Positions 8,828 to 18,585 of a DNA stretch of 64,000 nt are shown one piece after another (within the stretch, counting starts at the first letter, position 1; each line of letters opens with the position of its first letter). Source of the stretch: Anaerolineales bacterium UBA2395. GTDB lineage: Bacteria; Chloroflexota; Anaerolineae; Anaerolineales; Villigracilaceae. The translations under genes and the position numbers were made by a program. The notes under the pieces are model-generated. The model was not told the origin of the DNA. It saw only the letters and a list, made by a program, of their open reading frames with translations, and made no database searches. The stretch is taken from positions 1 to 64,000 of the forward strand of contig DDSH01000013.1 of the NCBI GenBank assembly GCA_002343775.1, in the 5' to 3' direction.

Positions 8828-10117
8828 CTATTTGCTGGCTTCGATGGAAATACTTCCGTTCTCCGTCTCGACTGTCAGTTGGTTGCCGCCATTGTTCATT
8901 GTGCCTGTCTGCTGGCTTCCCTTCGTTGTGTCTGTAAGTGTGACTGTTATTGGGATTTCGGATTCGATTGAGCCAAATCCCGTTTTGAGGTCAACATTGA
9001 GCGCCGAATCCGCAGGGACGGTAATATGAATCTCGCCGAAGCTCGAATGAATATTATGAGGTCCATCGCCGAGCGAGCCTTCGAAATCCACCGAACCACT
9101 CTTGGTATCCAGGTCAACCGTAACATTCTCTGCATTCTTGATGATAATGGAACCAAAATCAGAGGTTGCCTTGAGTTTGCCCTGGGCGCCGTCCACTGTT
9201 ACCGAGCCACTCCCGGCCTGTAGATCATAAGATGTTGCTTTTGCCTGTTCGAGTTCGATTTCCCCAAAGTTATTTTGTACTGTGAGTGCGCCGCGGAGAT
9301 TGAGTTGACCAAGGCTGACTTTTCCGCCTTTTGTTTCAACGGTCAGTAAATTCGAGGAGCCGTTATTGAAGAAGATATCGCCAAAGTCAGTGGACATTTC
9401 AATATCCCCGGAAGCGCGTACATCGTTCATTTCCAATAAGCCGCTGTTTGAATAAAGTTTTATATCCTTGCCTGTGGCTTTTTCAAGGGAGACTTTTCCA
9501 AACCCGGAGGACAAGTCGATGCTCCCATCTCCCGCGTTGATCGAGGAGGCATCCACTCGACCTCCTTTGGTTTCGACATTAACTGTGCCTTCAATGTTTT
9601 CAACAATCACATCGCCAAAATCGTTGAAGATGATCACATTGCCATTCGTGCCTGAAACATTCACCTCACCCATTCCCGCATTCACATCGACAATCACTTC
9701 GTTTGGGACGGTAATGATGAAGTCAACCGTATCTACATCCCTGGTGTTGATTCTACTGAGATCATAAGTCAGTGTAACCACATTGCCATCCTGCTCGATC
9801 TGATATCGGATGTTCTTGAGATCTTCCGCTGCACGCGCTTGTGTGAGGGCATTACTCGTCTTTACAATTTTGACCTCAACCGTTTCACCTTCTCCACCGA
9901 CAATGCTCACATTCCCTGCATCATCCTGCACCTTGAGAGTGACACGACCCTCCACATTCAAGGTCTTGCTTTCTTCAGCCGTGGCAGAGACTAGGCTTTG
10001 GTCGAAAACAAAGCCCCTGCCACCGCGATCGAAAGTAAAGAAGAGTACTGTGCCAATACCTGCAAGTACGAATACAAGTGCGACTATCAGGAGAGCGATT
10101 ACGAGGGATCTCTTCAT
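8828..10117 (-). CDS. DUF4097-type beta-repeat protein
   Basis: One N-terminal membrane helix (about residues 4-28) is followed by some 390 residues of short repeated beta strands such as GSIDLSSGFGKVSLEKATG and GDIEMSTDFGDIFF. This is the pattern of DUF4097/DUF4098 proteins, which fold as a beta-helix stack of unknown biochemical role, sometimes linked to envelope-stress responses. It is convergent with the M23 gene and divergent from the C39 gene at 10241. Confidence 0.85.
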   Translation of the reverse strand: MKRSLVIALLIVALVFVLAGIGTVLFFTFDRGGRGFVFDQSLVSATAEESKTLNVEGRVTLKVQDDAGNVSIVGGEGETVEVKIVKTSNALTQARAAEDLKNIRYQIEQDGNVVTLTYDLSRINTRDVDTVDFIITVPNEVIVDVNAGMGEVNVSGTNGNVIIFNDFGDVIVENIEGTVNVETKGGRVDASSINAGDGSIDLSSGFGKVSLEKATGKDIKLYSNSGLLEMNDVRASGDIEMSTDFGDIFFNNGSSNLLTVETKGGKVSLGQLNLRGALTVQNNFGEIELEQAKATSYDLQAGSGSVTVDGAQGKLKATSDFGSIIIKNAENVTVDLDTKSGSVDFEGSLGDGPHNIHSSFGEIHITVPADSALNVDLKTGFGSIESEIPITVTLTDTTKGSQQTGTMNNGGNQLTVETENGSISIEASK

Positions 10118-10240
10118 ACTCGTTCCTTTTTTCTAAGGGAGGATTAAGGCTTCCACGCTTTAATTTTGTTCTTCTCACTTTGTTTGACAGGCAAACGAAG
10201 AAATAGTTTCAAACCTACCTCCTCTGGTACACTTTTCCGA

Positions 10241-11476
10241 ATGTCAAAAAGAAACATACTATTCATTGGTGCCGGATTGCTCCTGCTCGCCATTTTGATT
10301 CTTCAAATCCCAGCGATCAACAGCCGCATCGCATGGCGATATGAAGTCGCAAAGACCTATGTAAGGAACGTGCTCAATCCCGTCGGTGAGGCGCCGACGG
10401 CGATTCCAAATACACCGGCGCCTACCAGCGTTGCAAGCCCAACCAGCCAGATTACGCCGACTAACGAAGTCATTGCAACACCCATCTCATCCACGCCGAC
10501 TCTGGCGCCGCCTCCGCCACAAGCGTTTCTTAGCTCCCCTCCTTACGAAAAGCAAACCCCGAACAACTGTGGTCCCGCCGCACTTTCAATGATGCTGCAC
10601 ATGTTCGGTTGGACCGGTGACCAGAAGACCATTTCAGATGTCATCAAGCCCGTCAACGGCGACCGCAACGTGAATCCTGAAGAGATGGCTTATTGGGTAC
10701 GCAATTACGCAGGTTGGCTCCGCATCGAATACCGCGTGGGCGGCGATATCGAAACGCTCAAACGCCTGATTGCCGCCGCGTATCCCGTGATGATTGAAGG
10801 GACTACATCCCTCAATCCCGATGACACAGGCTGGCCTGACGATGATCTCTGGGCGGCACACTATCTGCTTCTCACTGGATACGACGATGCAACCCAAACA
10901 TTCACCGTGCAAGATGCATATCGCGGGCCTGATAAAAAGATTCCCGACGAACAACTGGAATCGGAATGGAAGCCGTTTAACTATCTGTATTTGGTAGTTT
11001 ATCTCCCTGAACAAGAGGAGGGGGTCAAAACCCTGCTCGGCTCAAACTGGGACAGGGAACTGAATCGGCAAAACGCCTTAGCCATCGCGCAGGCCGCTAC
11101 CGCTCAAGACCCATACGACGCGTTCGCGTTGTTCAACGTGGGCAGCAACCTCGTGTACTTTGAACGATACGATGAAGCCAACGCGGCCTATGACAGGGCA
11201 CGCGAGATTGGCTTACCACAACGAATGTTCCGCTACCAGTTCGGTCCATTCATCGCGAATTTCCAGACGAACCGAATAGATGATTTATTGGCTCTGACAG
11301 AGTATGCCCTGCAACGCACGGAAATGTCCGAAGAGGCCTGGCTGTGGCACGGATGGGCGCTTTATCGCAAAGGCGATACCACTGGCGCAATCGAAGACTG
11401 GCGCAAAGCCCTATCCATCCGTCCGGGCTATGAGGATGCGTTGTATGCGCTCAACTTTGTAGGCGCGATGCCGTAG
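10241..11476 (+). CDS. C39-like cysteine peptidase with TPR repeats
   Basis: A membrane-anchored protein with a helix (about residues 6-24), a Pro/Thr linker, a papain-like C39_2 domain and TPR repeats (about 285-411). The catalytic Cys lies in NNCGPAALSMML and the His in AAHYLLLTGYDD, both intact. The ATG at 10241 (MSKRNILF) is the likely start because it lies directly before the membrane helix. A Trp at residue 32 (RIAWRYEV) matches the position that is TGA in the paralogue at 12981-14321. Confidence 0.85.
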   Translation: MSKRNILFIGAGLLLLAILILQIPAINSRIAWRYEVAKTYVRNVLNPVGEAPTAIPNTPAPTSVASPTSQITPTNEVIATPISSTPTLAPPPPQAFLSSPPYEKQTPNNCGPAALSMMLHMFGWTGDQKTISDVIKPVNGDRNVNPEEMAYWVRNYAGWLRIEYRVGGDIETLKRLIAAAYPVMIEGTTSLNPDDTGWPDDDLWAAHYLLLTGYDDATQTFTVQDAYRGPDKKIPDEQLESEWKPFNYLYLVVYLPEQEEGVKTLLGSNWDRELNRQNALAIAQAATAQDPYDAFALFNVGSNLVYFERYDEANAAYDRAREIGLPQRMFRYQFGPFIANFQTNRIDDLLALTEYALQRTEMSEEAWLWHGWALYRKGDTTGAIEDWRKALSIRPGYEDALYALNFVGAMP

Positions 11477-11588
11477 ATTTGATGGCTGCCGGCATGGCTG
11501 AAGGTGAGATCAAAGACCGAATAAACAGCTCATTATGTCAATCACTGAGTGTATCGCTGCGTCGATCACGTGTTTGCTTATGAGGCAA

Positions 11589-11807
11589 TCATTTGATTGG
11601 CAACCGATATCTAACCGAAGATGTTTTGCCCTCACGAATCAATTCACCGGATTCCACGAGTTTTCTGAATAACGCAATTGCCTGCCCGTATCCAATTCCA
11701 AGAAGCAAGCGGCACTGTCTGTTGGTAATAAAGCCGTTTTGTATTACGAACTTAATCACTTTTTGCCTGACGTCTTGCGTGACTTCAAAATTGGTTGTTG
11801 AGTTCAT
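11589..11807 (-). CDS. Small winged-helix DNA-binding protein
   Basis: A 72-residue protein that looks like a lone winged helix: FVIQNGFITNRQCRLLLG (helix-turn), then ALFRKLVESGELIREGK and a short beta wing ending SVRYRLPIK. It resembles the C-terminal wHTH of several larger regulators. No strong ribosome site is visible. Probably real, but function and target are unknown. Confidence 0.5.
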   Translation of the reverse strand: MNSTTNFEVTQDVRQKVIKFVIQNGFITNRQCRLLLGIGYGQAIALFRKLVESGELIREGKTSSVRYRLPIK

Positions 11808-11887
11808 TCTACGGTTTTCCGTTAATTTTCTTTGCTTTGTTCAATGAATTGTCATGCGATCAAAAGGCGAAGCTCTTGGTTCATTTT

Positions 11888-12925
11888 TTATGGAGTAATT
11901 ACAACTTGTGTTCCGTACCCGGGAGTGTAAATACGATCAGGCCCATGAACAGGGCGCACCCAGCGGAATAACCATTTGGCTTCCTCGGTACGCATGTTTA
12001 TGCACCCGTGACTCATGGGTGTCCCAAAGTTATCGTGCCAATAGGTTCCGTGAAACGCATGGCCAGCTTCCGTAAAAAAACAAGTCCACGGAACGCCGGG
12101 TAATTCGTAATCATCCACTCCGGCAAATAGACTTCCGTTTCCCATATGCTTCGATGGGTACTTTGACATGATTCGGAACTCTCCAGTGGGTGTTTTGGTC
12201 GAAATTACGTTGGGACTTGGGCGACCGGCGGGGATTCCGGAGGAGATGGTTGTTTCAAAAGCAATGAGACTATGCTCATACGCAGTCAGGGTTTGGGTAC
12301 TTAGGTTGACTTCAATTCGTTTATTTTCCAATGGTGCTGTGGGGTTTAGAGGTTCCCAGTCTGTGAATGGGATGTGCCTCAAGTGTATCGCTTTCACGTG
12401 ATACGTAAAGCCAATTAATTCATCAAATATCCGGTACCACGGTTCGCCATCCGGGCCTTCCTCCACCGCTTCGATCCAATGAACCGATCCGTAATATAAC
12501 CGCAGATTCGGCTGCCAGCCGTAGGTCTTGGTGTAACGCATGGCTTGTGTATAGGGAACGGTTATTTCAGCCACCTGCCGGGTCCCATCCACGATGTTGG
12601 TCAGAGGTTGGTTATAAAGGACCTTGACCTTTTGCAGCCGACTCCTGTGGACATATCCGCCCCACACACGATACCAGATTGGATTATAGGCCGGACTCCC
12701 TGAATTAACCTCTTTATATATGTGAATCAACTCATCCCGAAAAAACTGCCCCACAATCTGGCTATCATCATTAGGCTGGCTATATACGCTGACAGATTCT
12801 GTTGTCACACGGGCCAAGCTCGAGTCGTCAAACGAATCAAAATACGCCCCGAACGGTAGAAACGTCAGCCCACTCAAGGTGGTTGCGCTTACCTTTAGAA
12901 AATCACGTCGGGATAACCTTCTCAT
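11888..12925 (-). CDS. Tat-exported L,D-transpeptidase (YkuD)
   Basis: Peptidoglycan crosslinking enzyme forming 3-3 bonds or attaching proteins. Twin-arginine signal RRLSRRDFLKVSA at the N-terminus; the start at ATG 12925 places it directly at the Tat motif. An SH3-like region follows, then the YkuD domain (about 205-345) with HGTYWHDNFG and the active-site motif SHGCINM. One of three similar enzymes in this window (also 14336 and 16953). Confidence 0.9.
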   Translation of the reverse strand: MRRLSRRDFLKVSATTLSGLTFLPFGAYFDSFDDSSLARVTTESVSVYSQPNDDSQIVGQFFRDELIHIYKEVNSGSPAYNPIWYRVWGGYVHRSRLQKVKVLYNQPLTNIVDGTRQVAEITVPYTQAMRYTKTYGWQPNLRLYYGSVHWIEAVEEGPDGEPWYRIFDELIGFTYHVKAIHLRHIPFTDWEPLNPTAPLENKRIEVNLSTQTLTAYEHSLIAFETTISSGIPAGRPSPNVISTKTPTGEFRIMSKYPSKHMGNGSLFAGVDDYELPGVPWTCFFTEAGHAFHGTYWHDNFGTPMSHGCINMRTEEAKWLFRWVRPVHGPDRIYTPGYGTQVVITP

Positions 12926-12980
12926 AATCCAAAACATTCATCCAAATGCAATAAGTCACCACAATCCACAAGCTCAATCA

Positions 12981-14321
12981 TTATTTGCTGACACCCCATT
13001 CCTGAAGTTTGGTGATGCCTGGCTCGAAGTTCGGGTTGAGGCGCACCGCTTCCCGGAGATCTGCAATGGCGCTTTCTAAATCGCCAAGCGCATACTGCGC
13101 CAGTCCCCGCCAGTAGAGACTTTCCTCAAGTGTTGGATCAGCGATGGTCTCATTGAGAGTAGTATTTGCCAAATCAATCACATCCTGATATCGACCAGAA
13201 TAGTAGTAGGCCCAATAAGGTCCTGTTTGATACCACATGATGCGATAGGGGCGGGTTTTCTCGTTCTGATCCAATCTGGCATAAACTGAGAATGCCAGAT
13301 CATAGGCTTCTGCAGCCTCAAAATACTGTTGTAGAGAGACATGGCTGGTTCCTTCGTTAAACAAGGCAAAGAATCTCTCATTATCTGACAGGGTCTGAAC
13401 CTCGGCGTTCGCGATCTCAAGTGCATGTTGATTTGCCCAGGTTGAATCGTTCCAGGGACCCAACAGATTCGAGACCTCGGCTTCGCGCTCAGGCGGAAAG
13501 ACGACCAAGAACAGATAATTGAATCCGCGCCAGCCTTCGCGAAACACATCATATTGAATCGTCCGGTCCTTGCCACTTTCCCCTTTAGGCGGATAGGTCT
13601 CCTGATAGATGAACACACCCGCTTTTTCATCATATCCAGTTGTAAAGGCATAATGTCCCAACCAGCCCACCTTCCCTGTGTAATCCCTTTCGTAGTACCC
13701 TTTTTCAATGACCACCGGAAGACCCGCGGCAATCAGGCGCTTAACCAAATCAATCTCTCCCCCGTAACGAATGATCGCATCGAATTCTGTGTTATCCCGA
13801 ACGTAGTCAGCCAGTTCGTAGGGCATAACGTTTTTATCCCATTTGCCGCGCTGAATAAAGTCAAGCCGCGGATCCTGAACACCGGGTTTCACAATTCTGG
13901 CAATATCATCACGGTTTCCCGTCCATCCCCAATAATTGAGGGCCATTGCAAGGGTTGCCGGGCCGCAATAATTCCAGCGTTCACTCTGGTCGACATAGGT
14001 AAAGTCGGTTAATGAAATTGACTCTGGCAATGTGCTTCCTGTCAGTGTTGGAGTAGGATTGGGCAAACGGGGATAGGGCGTTGGGGTCGAAGGGATAATG
14101 CCAGGGGTTTGCGGTAGCTCTGAAGCCTCAGTTGGGGTTTTAACCAGTTGCCCGGGCTGGAAGATGGCTTCGTCGGGCGGATTAAATATATACATGCTCT
14201 GGACGCGCAACTCATCGATGCGTCAAAGGAGGCGGTTATAGACAGGAGGCAGGTTGATGGTGATCAACAAGAGTATCAACAGCCCCAAAATAACAATTCG
14301 ATGGCGCACCGTTTTTGACAT
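12981..14321 (-). pseudogene. C39-like peptidase/TPR gene interrupted by in-frame TGA
   Basis: From ATG 14321 the frame gives a membrane anchor (MSKTVRHRIVILGLLILLLI...), then TGA at codon 33 (14223-14225), then the rest of a C39_2/TPR protein with intact NYCGPATLAMAL and a GHYAFTTGYD His region. Aligned with the paralogue at 10241, the TGA falls exactly on its Trp32 (NSRIAW against YNRLL-stop), so TGG to TGA is the likely change. Restarting at TTG 14210 would lose the membrane anchor. It follows the L,D-transpeptidase gene by 14 bases. Sequencing error, true loss or readthrough cannot be told apart here. Confidence 0.7.
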
Positions 14322-14335
14322 ATCTGGTTTTCCAA

Positions 14336-15364
14336 TCAGACAACTTGTACTCTCGTGCCATCACCTGGCAGATGGACATAATCCACATCCGGCGGAACGG
14401 TGGGCTTGGTCCAGCGATAAATGAATTTTGCTGTTTCCGAGGGGAGATTAATGCAACCATGACTGCGTGGACGTCCGTAATCGTTGTGCCAGTACGTTCC
14501 GTGGAATGCCTCACCATTGCCCGTGAAGAAAGCACACCACGGCACACCGGGCAGGTTATAGATATTCTCGATTGCATCGCCCTGGTTGGTCATGTGGATG
14601 GATGGACCTTTATGATACGTCAGGAATTCGCCCCTTGGTGTTTCTGTTCCTTTTGCTCCGCTCGAACAGCGTGCTGACAACACCATTGTTTCGCCCTCAA
14701 AAGCCGTCACCAGTTGTGTGGCGAGGTCCACGTGGATGAATTTATCGGCGTCAGTCACATTCGGGGAAAGTAGAGACAGTTCATCGTCCGGAACGAGGCG
14801 CATGTTGTACGTCGAAACATAAAAGGTTTTTTTCAGGAAGTCGTCATAGATCTCATACCAGATGCTTTTTTCCTCCCGCGTAACAACAACCCTCTTTACC
14901 CAGTGGGTACTGCCGTAATACAACCGATGGCCCTTGGAGGCGAACACATACGGGGCAAGCCGCGTTTCGCTGACGGGAACAACAATCTCGCCCAACTGCC
15001 CCTTCGTGGGAACATCAAAGATCGTTTTCTGATAACGGGTTTCCACGGGCTGAATCCAGCCTGAATAGGTATAACCATTATCCACCTGATACCAGATATT
15101 GTTGTATGGGTTGCCATACCCATCATCGCCTTCCACTTGGGCAAGGATTTCCACCACCTGATCCACACCAAAGCGGTGGATTTCCCTGGCTGTAAATGCT
15201 GGAGCGTCGTACAGCGATACTCCGCTCCAGGTCACGCGCCCCTGCGAGGATGGTGGGGAAGCCAGGACATCGCCAAGACGCAGTTCTGAAAGGAAGAATC
15301 CGAGCGCACCAGATGCGGAGAGCTTGAGGAAATCCCGGCGGGTGAGTTGATTCAGGAGTTTCAT
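14336..15364 (-). CDS. Tat-exported L,D-transpeptidase (YkuD)
   Basis: Second L,D-transpeptidase. Tat signal LTRRDFLKLSASG near residue 7. SH3-like region, then YkuD domain with HGTYWHNDYG and SHGCINLPSETA. Start ATG 15364 is preferred; the longer frame to 15394 would overlap the end of the DsbA-like gene. It lies between that gene and the broken C39 gene on the same strand. Confidence 0.9.
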   Translation of the reverse strand: MKLLNQLTRRDFLKLSASGALGFFLSELRLGDVLASPPSSQGRVTWSGVSLYDAPAFTAREIHRFGVDQVVEILAQVEGDDGYGNPYNNIWYQVDNGYTYSGWIQPVETRYQKTIFDVPTKGQLGEIVVPVSETRLAPYVFASKGHRLYYGSTHWVKRVVVTREEKSIWYEIYDDFLKKTFYVSTYNMRLVPDDELSLLSPNVTDADKFIHVDLATQLVTAFEGETMVLSARCSSGAKGTETPRGEFLTYHKGPSIHMTNQGDAIENIYNLPGVPWCAFFTGNGEAFHGTYWHNDYGRPRSHGCINLPSETAKFIYRWTKPTVPPDVDYVHLPGDGTRVQVV

Positions 15365-15371
15365 TCTTAAA

Positions 15372-16106
15372 TTATTTTGGGATCTCCCCGGCAAGTTCCA
15401 TGTCGATCACTTGCTTAAATGCCGAAATTGGTTGAGCGCCAACGATTGCCAGTCCGTTGATGAAAAAGGTGGGGGTGGACTGCACGCCAAGGTTAAGGGC
15501 AAAATCCGAATCCTGCTGGACAAGGTCTTTGTATCTGCCTGTAGCCAGGCATTCTTCGAAGGAGTCGGTATCTAGGCTGAGGTCGGCGGCTATCTGCAAG
15601 TATAGGTCTCGCCCAAGTTTGTCCTGATTTTCAAAGAGTTTGTTGTGATATTGCGGGAAGGCATTCTGTTCGTTGGCGCACATCGAGGCTTCTGCCGCAG
15701 GGAATGCTTCAGGGTGGATGGAAGTCAGGGGCAGGTGGCGATAGACAAACCGGATCTTTCCGGGATAAGCATCCATCAGTTGCTGATAGGTCTCATCGTA
15801 GAATCGTTTGCAGAACGGACATTGAAAATCGCTGAACTCGACGATCACAATGGGCGCGTCTGCAGGTCCAATGCCTGGGAATCCGTCTGCTGGAATATCA
15901 TAACGGGTGAATTGGGGCGCCTGGGTGACAGCGGGCGCTTGAACGACGGGCTGATCATTCGCCGCAACCTGGGTTTGAGGCGATGTACGTCCCCAAACGA
16001 CATACCCGGTCAAGATTCCAACCGCGAAAGCCAAAACCACAAGTACCGAATAAAAGTGGGAACGCTTGAAAGTGATTGTGTCTTCAGAATTTGTAATAGT
16101 TTCCAT
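15372..16106 (-). CDS. DsbA-like thiol oxidoreductase
   Basis: Membrane-anchored thioredoxin-fold protein of the Thioredoxin_4/DsbA group. An N-terminal helix (about residues 18-38) leads to a linker and the fold, with the active site CPFC in FSDFQCPFCKRF, and a cis-Pro region STPTFFING. Likely oxidises or isomerises disulfides of exported proteins. The CcdA-like gene 20 bases upstream is a natural electron donor, and rhodaneses are nearby, so this is a redox block. Confidence 0.9.
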   Translation of the reverse strand: METITNSEDTITFKRSHFYSVLVVLAFAVGILTGYVVWGRTSPQTQVAANDQPVVQAPAVTQAPQFTRYDIPADGFPGIGPADAPIVIVEFSDFQCPFCKRFYDETYQQLMDAYPGKIRFVYRHLPLTSIHPEAFPAAEASMCANEQNAFPQYHNKLFENQDKLGRDLYLQIAADLSLDTDSFEECLATGRYKDLVQQDSDFALNLGVQSTPTFFINGLAIVGAQPISAFKQVIDMELAGEIPK

Positions 16107-16125
16107 GAGCTTCCTGTTCTGATCA

Positions 16126-16896
16126 TTAGGATTTCTGTATTGTATGTCCGCTCAGATAGCCGAGATAGGCAGGCACTAGCGGAAGCACACATGGGGATAT
16201 AAAGGAGAGCAACCCCGCGACAATGGCAGTGAGATAAGTGGGCGTGGCGGCATAACTGGAAAAAGACTCAATGTAATATCCATTCTTGAATGCCCAGATC
16301 GCGATCAGGCTCATGGTGTTTGTCAACAACAATATCCCAATTGCCATGATGAAGATGCCGCTGGCGATTTTGTAATATTTTTGATAAGGCCTCATGCGTT
16401 TGAGCCAATCCGTTGCGCGTTCCAATCCAATTGCCATCACCAGAAATGGAATGCCCAAGCCGAGCGAATATCCCGATGACAGCCACATGGCTTCCCCCAC
16501 TTTTTGCTGGTTAAGTCCCATTGTGAGGATCGCTCCCAGGGTCGCGCCAATGCACGGGCTCCAGCCTGCCGCGAAGAAAATGCCCATTAATGCCGAGCCG
16601 CCATACGTTCCGCGTTGACCCGAGTATTGTGCACGTGTATCAGCATAAAACCACGGAATACGAATCACTTCCAGAGTCGCCAATCCGAACATGATGACGA
16701 TCACACCACCGACCTGTGCAATCACCCGTTTATACGCGCCAAATAACTGACCCAGCGCTGTCACCGAGCCGCCCCAGCCGATCACGAAGACCAGCGAAAA
16801 GCCAAGCACAAAGAGCAGCGCATGGAGAAACACCCGCAAACGTTCATTGAGAACAGGTTGGGACATTCCAGGTGTAGAACTTGATATTTTTGTCAT
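16126..16896 (-). CDS. ccdA: CcdA/DsbD-type transmembrane electron carrier
   Basis: Polytopic membrane protein of about six helices that moves reducing equivalents from cytoplasmic thioredoxin to exported thiol proteins. Helices carry the paired Cys/Pro motifs AGWSPCIGATLGAIL and SFISPCVLPLVPAYLGY at the two ends. The start at ATG 16896 (MTKISSS) is preferred over TTG 16956, which would overlap the upstream gene. It sits between an L,D-transpeptidase and the DsbA-like gene. Confidence 0.9.
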   Translation of the reverse strand: MTKISSSTPGMSQPVLNERLRVFLHALLFVLGFSLVFVIGWGGSVTALGQLFGAYKRVIAQVGGVIVIMFGLATLEVIRIPWFYADTRAQYSGQRGTYGGSALMGIFFAAGWSPCIGATLGAILTMGLNQQKVGEAMWLSSGYSLGLGIPFLVMAIGLERATDWLKRMRPYQKYYKIASGIFIMAIGILLLTNTMSLIAIWAFKNGYYIESFSSYAATPTYLTAIVAGLLSFISPCVLPLVPAYLGYLSGHTIQKS

Positions 16897-16952
16897 TAAA
16901 AATCCAATCTGGTTTGCATCGCCACGATCTTGTTGGAAAAACTTATTTTGTT

Positions 16953-18080
16953 TCAAACCTCAATTTGGGTTACGGATGCAATCGTGCCGTGATCGGGCCA
17001 TGTCATGCGTTGTTCGCTTTGGGCGAGGGAAATATGGGGAGTTGTCCAGCGGAAAATCCACTTGGCATCTTCGGGTTTAACATTGATACAGCCGTGGGAT
17101 CGGCGTTCACCAAAATCATTATGCCAGAAGGCGCCATGTATGGCGACGCCCTCGCCGCTGATCATATTCACCCAGGGCACAGCCGGGGTGGAATAGCCAG
17201 CTCCCGAACTGCCGCCGCTCATGTTGAGCGAAATGATCTTCCAATGGGTGCTCAAATCGCCTGTTGGAGTTTTCCACTTATCGACCCGTTCACCATAGGC
17301 GTTAAACTCCGCCCCGCTTGAAATACGACAAAAATAAACTTCCCTTAAACCTTCGAAACATCCCAGTGTTTGATAGGTCAGGTCCACACGGATAATTTTT
17401 TCGTTGGGATCCACATCCGGGCTGATTGGGGCAACCTCTTCCTCAGTCAATATTTTCAGCCCCGCGCCATCCGCCCAGAAGATATCGCCTGGACCATAAC
17501 CATGTCCCGGCGACTCATTCCAACGGTAATACACCACCCCGCTTGGATCCACTCGAACCTGATCGATCCAAACGACCTGACCATAATACAAGCGCGGCGG
17601 AAAGTTATAACTGATCAGACTTTGAAGCCAGGAGGAGACAACGGGACCTTCCAGGGCGAGGTCGATATATGGAACGGTGACTTCCGCCCAAAACCCCGAA
17701 ACACCAGCAGGCATCGCTGTGATCGGCACGTTGGGCAGGTTTCTCGTTGGTTGTACCAAAGAAGCCCAGACATACCCCTGCGGTGTTTCGAGGAATCTTT
17801 GGTTGGTCAGCCCAACCGCATTTCCCACCACTTCTCGTCCCCATTCAACAAGATTGTCATCGTACAACGTCCCCAGAGCAGAAGCCTGCAGCGGATCGTT
17901 GCTTGGACGATTCGTGACTTGCGTTGTGCCAAGAATGCGCCCGATAATTTCACTGTTCGGGAATTGCGGCAAAGGCTTGGGCGTGTAATATGACTCAAGG
18001 TTGAAGGGGCGAAAAGCCAGCGCACCCAAACCTACGCCGGCAAGTTTGAGAAAATCGCGGCGGGAAATTGATCGTCTCAT
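16953..18080 (-). CDS. Tat-exported L,D-transpeptidase (YkuD)
   Basis: Third L,D-transpeptidase. Tat signal SISRRDFLKLAGVG at residue 4. Longer SH3-like N-terminal part, then YkuD domain with HGAFWHNDFG and SHGCINVKPEDA. The three enzymes differ clearly in sequence, so they are old paralogues, not recent copies. Confidence 0.9.
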   Translation of the reverse strand: MRRSISRRDFLKLAGVGLGALAFRPFNLESYYTPKPLPQFPNSEIIGRILGTTQVTNRPSNDPLQASALGTLYDDNLVEWGREVVGNAVGLTNQRFLETPQGYVWASLVQPTRNLPNVPITAMPAGVSGFWAEVTVPYIDLALEGPVVSSWLQSLISYNFPPRLYYGQVVWIDQVRVDPSGVVYYRWNESPGHGYGPGDIFWADGAGLKILTEEEVAPISPDVDPNEKIIRVDLTYQTLGCFEGLREVYFCRISSGAEFNAYGERVDKWKTPTGDLSTHWKIISLNMSGGSSGAGYSTPAVPWVNMISGEGVAIHGAFWHNDFGERRSHGCINVKPEDAKWIFRWTTPHISLAQSEQRMTWPDHGTIASVTQIEV

Positions 18081-18126
18081 GATGACCTTTTCAAGCAGGG
18101 CTGATCCATATCATCTGCCAGCCTCA

Positions 18127-18558
18127 TCATTCTTTTTTGAGTGTCAACCCCGCTTCTTCCCAGGCAGTGGTTCCTCCATCAAGCATCCAAATATTGGTAT
18201 ATCCCAGGTCTACGAGGGATTCGACTGCCTTCTTCGCCATGCCCGATGTCAGGCAATACACCAGAATCTTCGCGTCCTTCTCCACCGGCAATTGATCCTG
18301 GTTTTCTGAGATCTGATCATACGCCAGGCGGGAATCCGTTTGTGGAATATCACCCTGCCAGGGTGTGTGAACATTGATCATCGTGAAATCCTTGTTCTCG
18401 AGCATACCTTGTAATTCCTGAACCGAGACAACACGGTAACTCCCGCCTTCGATACTTACTTCTTCACCAACACCACTCGCAGATATGGATTGACACGCGC
18501 TAAGCACAAGCGTTGTGGCAATCATAAATAGTAGAAAAAATTTGTTTCCTGCAAACAT
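18127..18558 (-). CDS. Rhodanese-like lipoprotein
   Basis: A lipoprotein with lipobox LSAC (Cys near residue 21) and a single rhodanese domain (about 40-140). The catalytic loop is YCLTSGMAKK with the Cys present, followed by GYTNIWMLDGG. Sulfur transfer or sensing outside the membrane is likely. A GGAG site precedes the start. The next gene upstream is also a rhodanese, with TGA next to its Cys. Confidence 0.85.
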   Translation of the reverse strand: MFAGNKFFLLFMIATTLVLSACQSISASGVGEEVSIEGGSYRVVSVQELQGMLENKDFTMINVHTPWQGDIPQTDSRLAYDQISENQDQLPVEKDAKILVYCLTSGMAKKAVESLVDLGYTNIWMLDGGTTAWEEAGLTLKKE

Positions 18559-18585
18559 ACTGACTCCTTCAAAATTCGAAAAGCC

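Noticed and set aside
14223..14225. TGA in the C39/TPR gene as selenocysteine
   Set aside because: The paralogue has Trp, not Cys, at this place, and the only nearby hairpin begins directly after TGA with a 4-bp stem and 9-base loop, too close for a SECIS element.
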